Assembly: GCF_019399895.1 (NCBI RefSeq) | Contig: NC_091866.1 | Span: forward strand, 2,029,501-2,093,500 | Origin: Cardiocondyla obscurior | Lineage: Eukaryota > Arthropoda > Insecta > Hymenoptera > Formicidae | Direction of reading: 5' to 3' | DNA length: 64,000 bases | In this document: one piece after another, positions 61,434 to 64,000 of the stretch | Layout: each line of letters opens with the position of its first letter | How positions within the stretch are numbered: the first letter of the stretch is position 1 | Translations under genes and position numbers: made by a program | Notes under the pieces: generated by a model | The model's input: the letters and a program-made list of their open reading frames with translations, nothing else | Database searches by the model: none | Told to the model about the DNA's origin: nothing

Positions 61434-61478
61434 GATAATGGAGCACCAATGTAAACGGATCAGCCGACGATAATCCGC
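61434..61478. repeat. GATAATGGAGC module, copy 3
   Basis: GATAATGGAGC, TGTAAACGGATC, then ATAATCCG. It starts 936 bp after copy 2, which is three times the 312-bp offset between copies 1 and 2. TGTAAAC in copies 2 and 3 resembles a forkhead-type site. Confidence 0.6.
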
Positions 61479-61499
61479 AGCCGATCCGATTGGTACACA

Positions 61500-62970
61500 G
61501 AAGAACTTAGACCGGTATAGGAACGTCGGAATGTGGGCCAGCTTCGCCACGAAGCACAGTTCGATAACGCGCGCCGTGATCTACGTCGGGTCCAGTGCTA
61601 TCGTCGCGAGACAACTCGTTTATCATAGCCTCCTCCGTGCGCAGCTATAGCCCTCCAGTTAACGGAGGGAAAATATAAAGGAACCGCGCGCGTGCCTTTT
61701 TATCTCCAGCCATCGCGTCTCGGAATTCCTAAATGTCCGCGACGTTGGGACGCGTGCTATTACGTTACGCAATCATCGTAAAATTAATAAAAGATACTCG
61801 CTTACTTCCGGTTGTTGTTAATAATCGTTTATATCGAGTCGATCGTTGTGTAAAAAGGTGGCGTAATAAATATTTTAATTCGTTAATTTGCAACCCCGAC
61901 TTCGAATAGAAAATCGCTCGCATTTTGTTATGTGAGAATTAACACGGTGTAAAGATTATCATATTTCGCGAATATTAATCTTGCTGTTAATTATACGGCG
62001 ACTTTTTAGTATCGTAAATCACACGGCATATTGTGAATGTAAATTCTTGGGGAATTAACATAACAATGCAAGTATGATGCGGCGTAAGTGAATTATTCGT
62101 GAATTAATTCATTTTACACGCCTCTTCGCGGAGAGAAATTCTGATTTTTCCTATATCAACGCAAATGCGAGGCTAATGCGGTTATCGTGAATTTGGCGTC
62201 GATTTCGCGTCTTTTAAGTCGTATTTTATTGAATTTTGTTAAGGCGTCGAGTGAGAATCTTTCCTAAAAGGTGATAACAGAAGCGTAGGTCAGAATCATC
62301 ACAAAGGGCAATCCGATAACGTATGGCGCGATCGAGAATAGTTCTGTTCAAAGTGGTCTGACCATTGTTATCACGACGAAACATCCCGTTTTCCCTAAGG
62401 GATTCGCCCCCCTCTTTGATGGCCATCGGGTTTGCAAAGCGGAAGCAATAAGAACTTCTATTCTCTTCCTATCGCCACTCCCATCCATTTTCTTCCTCGC
62501 TTACAAAAGCCATGTACAGTTAGGGAAACTTTTTTCCACGGAATACAAATTACTGGTCGCTACTTTATAACGAGAAACAATAATAAACACTTCTAAAAGC
62601 GTAACTGCGGGATCAATTTATTCTCTTTTAATATCTATTGCGAGCAATTCGTAATCGAAAATGTTGATAATTATTTCTTTATAACGGCGTTTCGTGTTAA
62701 ATACATTTTCCGTTAAATTTTATCGCGTTAGAGCATTAATTGTCTAATTAATTATTCACAATTATGGCTAAAACGTACAAAAGCGAGCTAAATAAAATCG
62801 TTCAATAATTAATAAAATTGAACTAATTTATACTTACGTCGAAAGCTATTTGTATTCCTAAATATTTTGCATCGTGATAAAAGTGATCATTACTTCAGCT
62901 ATTTCTTTTTTTGACGAAATGCTGAAACGGGTCGAGTAATACGTTCGGAAATTTTGTTACTTCAAGAAAA
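61500..62970. other. non-genic stretch
   Basis: AT-rich from about 61.8 kb. No ORF over 70 codons, no paired splice sites and no repeats beyond short AT words. Nothing supportable was seen. Confidence 0.6.
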
Positions 62971-62981
62971 TTGTCACTCAC

Positions 62982-63252
62982 CGAGTCGCGAATCGAAGTG
63001 ATGGCGACGCGAGCACATAAAATTGTCGCGGCATTTACGGTGAATACGCGAAAGAACGTCAGCTGTTAGGGATCGATGTTCATCGCGAGATCCGCGAGAA
63101 TGCCCCATGCCGATACAATCGCCAGAATATGTGAGAAGTTCGATGCGAGACACTGTCCTACCTACATACGTGATGATCCAGGCCAAATCCGACGCTATCT
63201 CGTCGAGGCGCCTGTTCTCCCCCGCGCTTCTCCCGTCGGCCCTCGTCGGAGG
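62982..63252 (-). CDS. possible internal coding exon, unknown function
   Basis: On the minus strand a moderate acceptor (CCTTCGCGTTTCAG) ends just before 63252. One frame only is open for 90 codons plus one base, to the strong donor CGACTCG|GTGAGTGA at 62982. The other two frames have stops (for example GTATGTAGGTAG). The translation begins PPTRADGRSAGENRR and has a mildly hydrophobic stretch (SDLAWIITYVGRTVSRIELL) at about residues 22-41. No domain was recognised. The acceptor tract contains several G residues and no neighbouring exon was found, so this remains a candidate. Confidence 0.25.
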
Positions 63253-63259
63253 CTGAAAC

Positions 63260-64000
63260 GCGAAGGACGGTAGTCGACAGAATTTCAAAGAAAACGCGAC
63301 GGAATATAATACACGACAGAGACGAGACCGTGAGACCGGACAGGCACCTCGGCTATTTAATATTGATCCGCGAGATTATTATCCGGACAGTTCAACCTGC
63401 CGCGTCCGCTTTTTGATTTTATAATCACACGGTCACCCAATTACTATTCGATGAGAGAAGTCTTTCAACCATTTTGTCTCGCTTCTGCGTCCATAAAAGG
63501 TTGAAGGCAGCGGGATTACAAAGAGAATCGGCGAGGGGCGCCTGTTGTTAGAGCTCCCTCACGGCGCCACGCTAATAAGATGCAAGGCTTTAATGCTCGA
63601 AGGGTGACAATGCCGTAGCGTCGATTAATAAACGTCGTTCCTCTCGTGTGTCGCGCCATCCTCCGGTTATCAGCCGATAATTCTGCAGCGTCCTAAATCT
63701 ATCCCAGCCGACTTGTAGCTCGCGCAACGCGTCGTCACGCAACAATTTATTTCTTCGCGTAAAAGGAGAGGCAAACTTAAATTAACGACGGTCGCTGCAA
63801 TTATCTGGCAAGGGAGGGGAAGAATTGTGAATAATGTGGCGGCGCGCGTTTGATGTCTCAGCGGTAAGACGAGGATGAACAGCCTTATCTGGGAAATTCA
63901 ATTTTCTAACGGAAAGGCTGCTCGGTCCTTCTCCACGACCGCTTCGAAATGTTTCCGGCCGCGATAGCCGTAGTACATTCACGGAGGGGGCCAGCGAAGA
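63260..64000. other. non-genic end of window
   Basis: Mixed composition with only short, arginine/serine-rich ORFs. No splice pair or repeat was identified. If the exon at 62982-63252 is real, its upstream exon would lie here or beyond the window. Confidence 0.5.

Overview
This window looks like nuclear DNA of an insect, most probably a hymenopteran such as an ant. CpG words (TCGCG, CGCGA) are very common throughout. GC-rich stretches alternate with AT-rich stretches. There are many poly-A/T and GA/CT tracts, and no long open reading frame (the two longest are about 260-275 codons and lie in a GC-rich island). No bacterial operon, ribosome-binding site, tRNA, rRNA or CRISPR array was recognised. 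The organism is inferred from composition and from GT-AG splice signals; no recognisable conserved protein confirms it. Nearly all of the window appears to be intergenic or intronic.

Four places carry enough splice or start evidence to annotate. (1) On the plus strand at 55.2-57.0 kb there are three exons with good acceptors and donors. Read in one consistent phase they give a complete 126-residue ORF, followed by an AATAAA. This is the best candidate for an undescribed gene, though it could be an lncRNA. (2) On the minus strand at 46.03-46.52 kb there are two exons with strong splice sites and no coding potential in the larger one. The larger exon holds three copies of the 11-mer CGGGAGTGCCG. 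(3) On the minus strand at 29.37-29.59 kb there is a putative first exon with two short upstream ORFs and a 41-residue N-terminus ending in a hydrophobic segment and a GTAAGT donor. A CpG-rich island lies next to it. (4) On the minus strand at 62.98-63.25 kb there is a single open 271-nt segment between an acceptor and a GTGAGT donor.

Region by region: 1-17 kb is featureless apart from low-complexity tracts and small hairpins. 17.2-19.6 kb holds two families of diverged local repeats. 20-29 kb is non-genic, with a few AT-rich ORFs of doubtful meaning. 29.3-30.7 kb is the CpG-rich island and first exon. 31-46 kb is non-genic, with a CTAG-rich patch near 41.6-42.1 kb and a perfect double POU/octamer palindrome at 39.74 kb. 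46-50.7 kb has the minus-strand exons, a possible TATA promoter and a three-copy 21-nt repeat. 54-57 kb has two strong palindromes and the three-exon gene model. 60.1-61.5 kb has a diverged module in three copies spaced at multiples of 312 bp. No functional cooperation between these elements can be shown from sequence alone.
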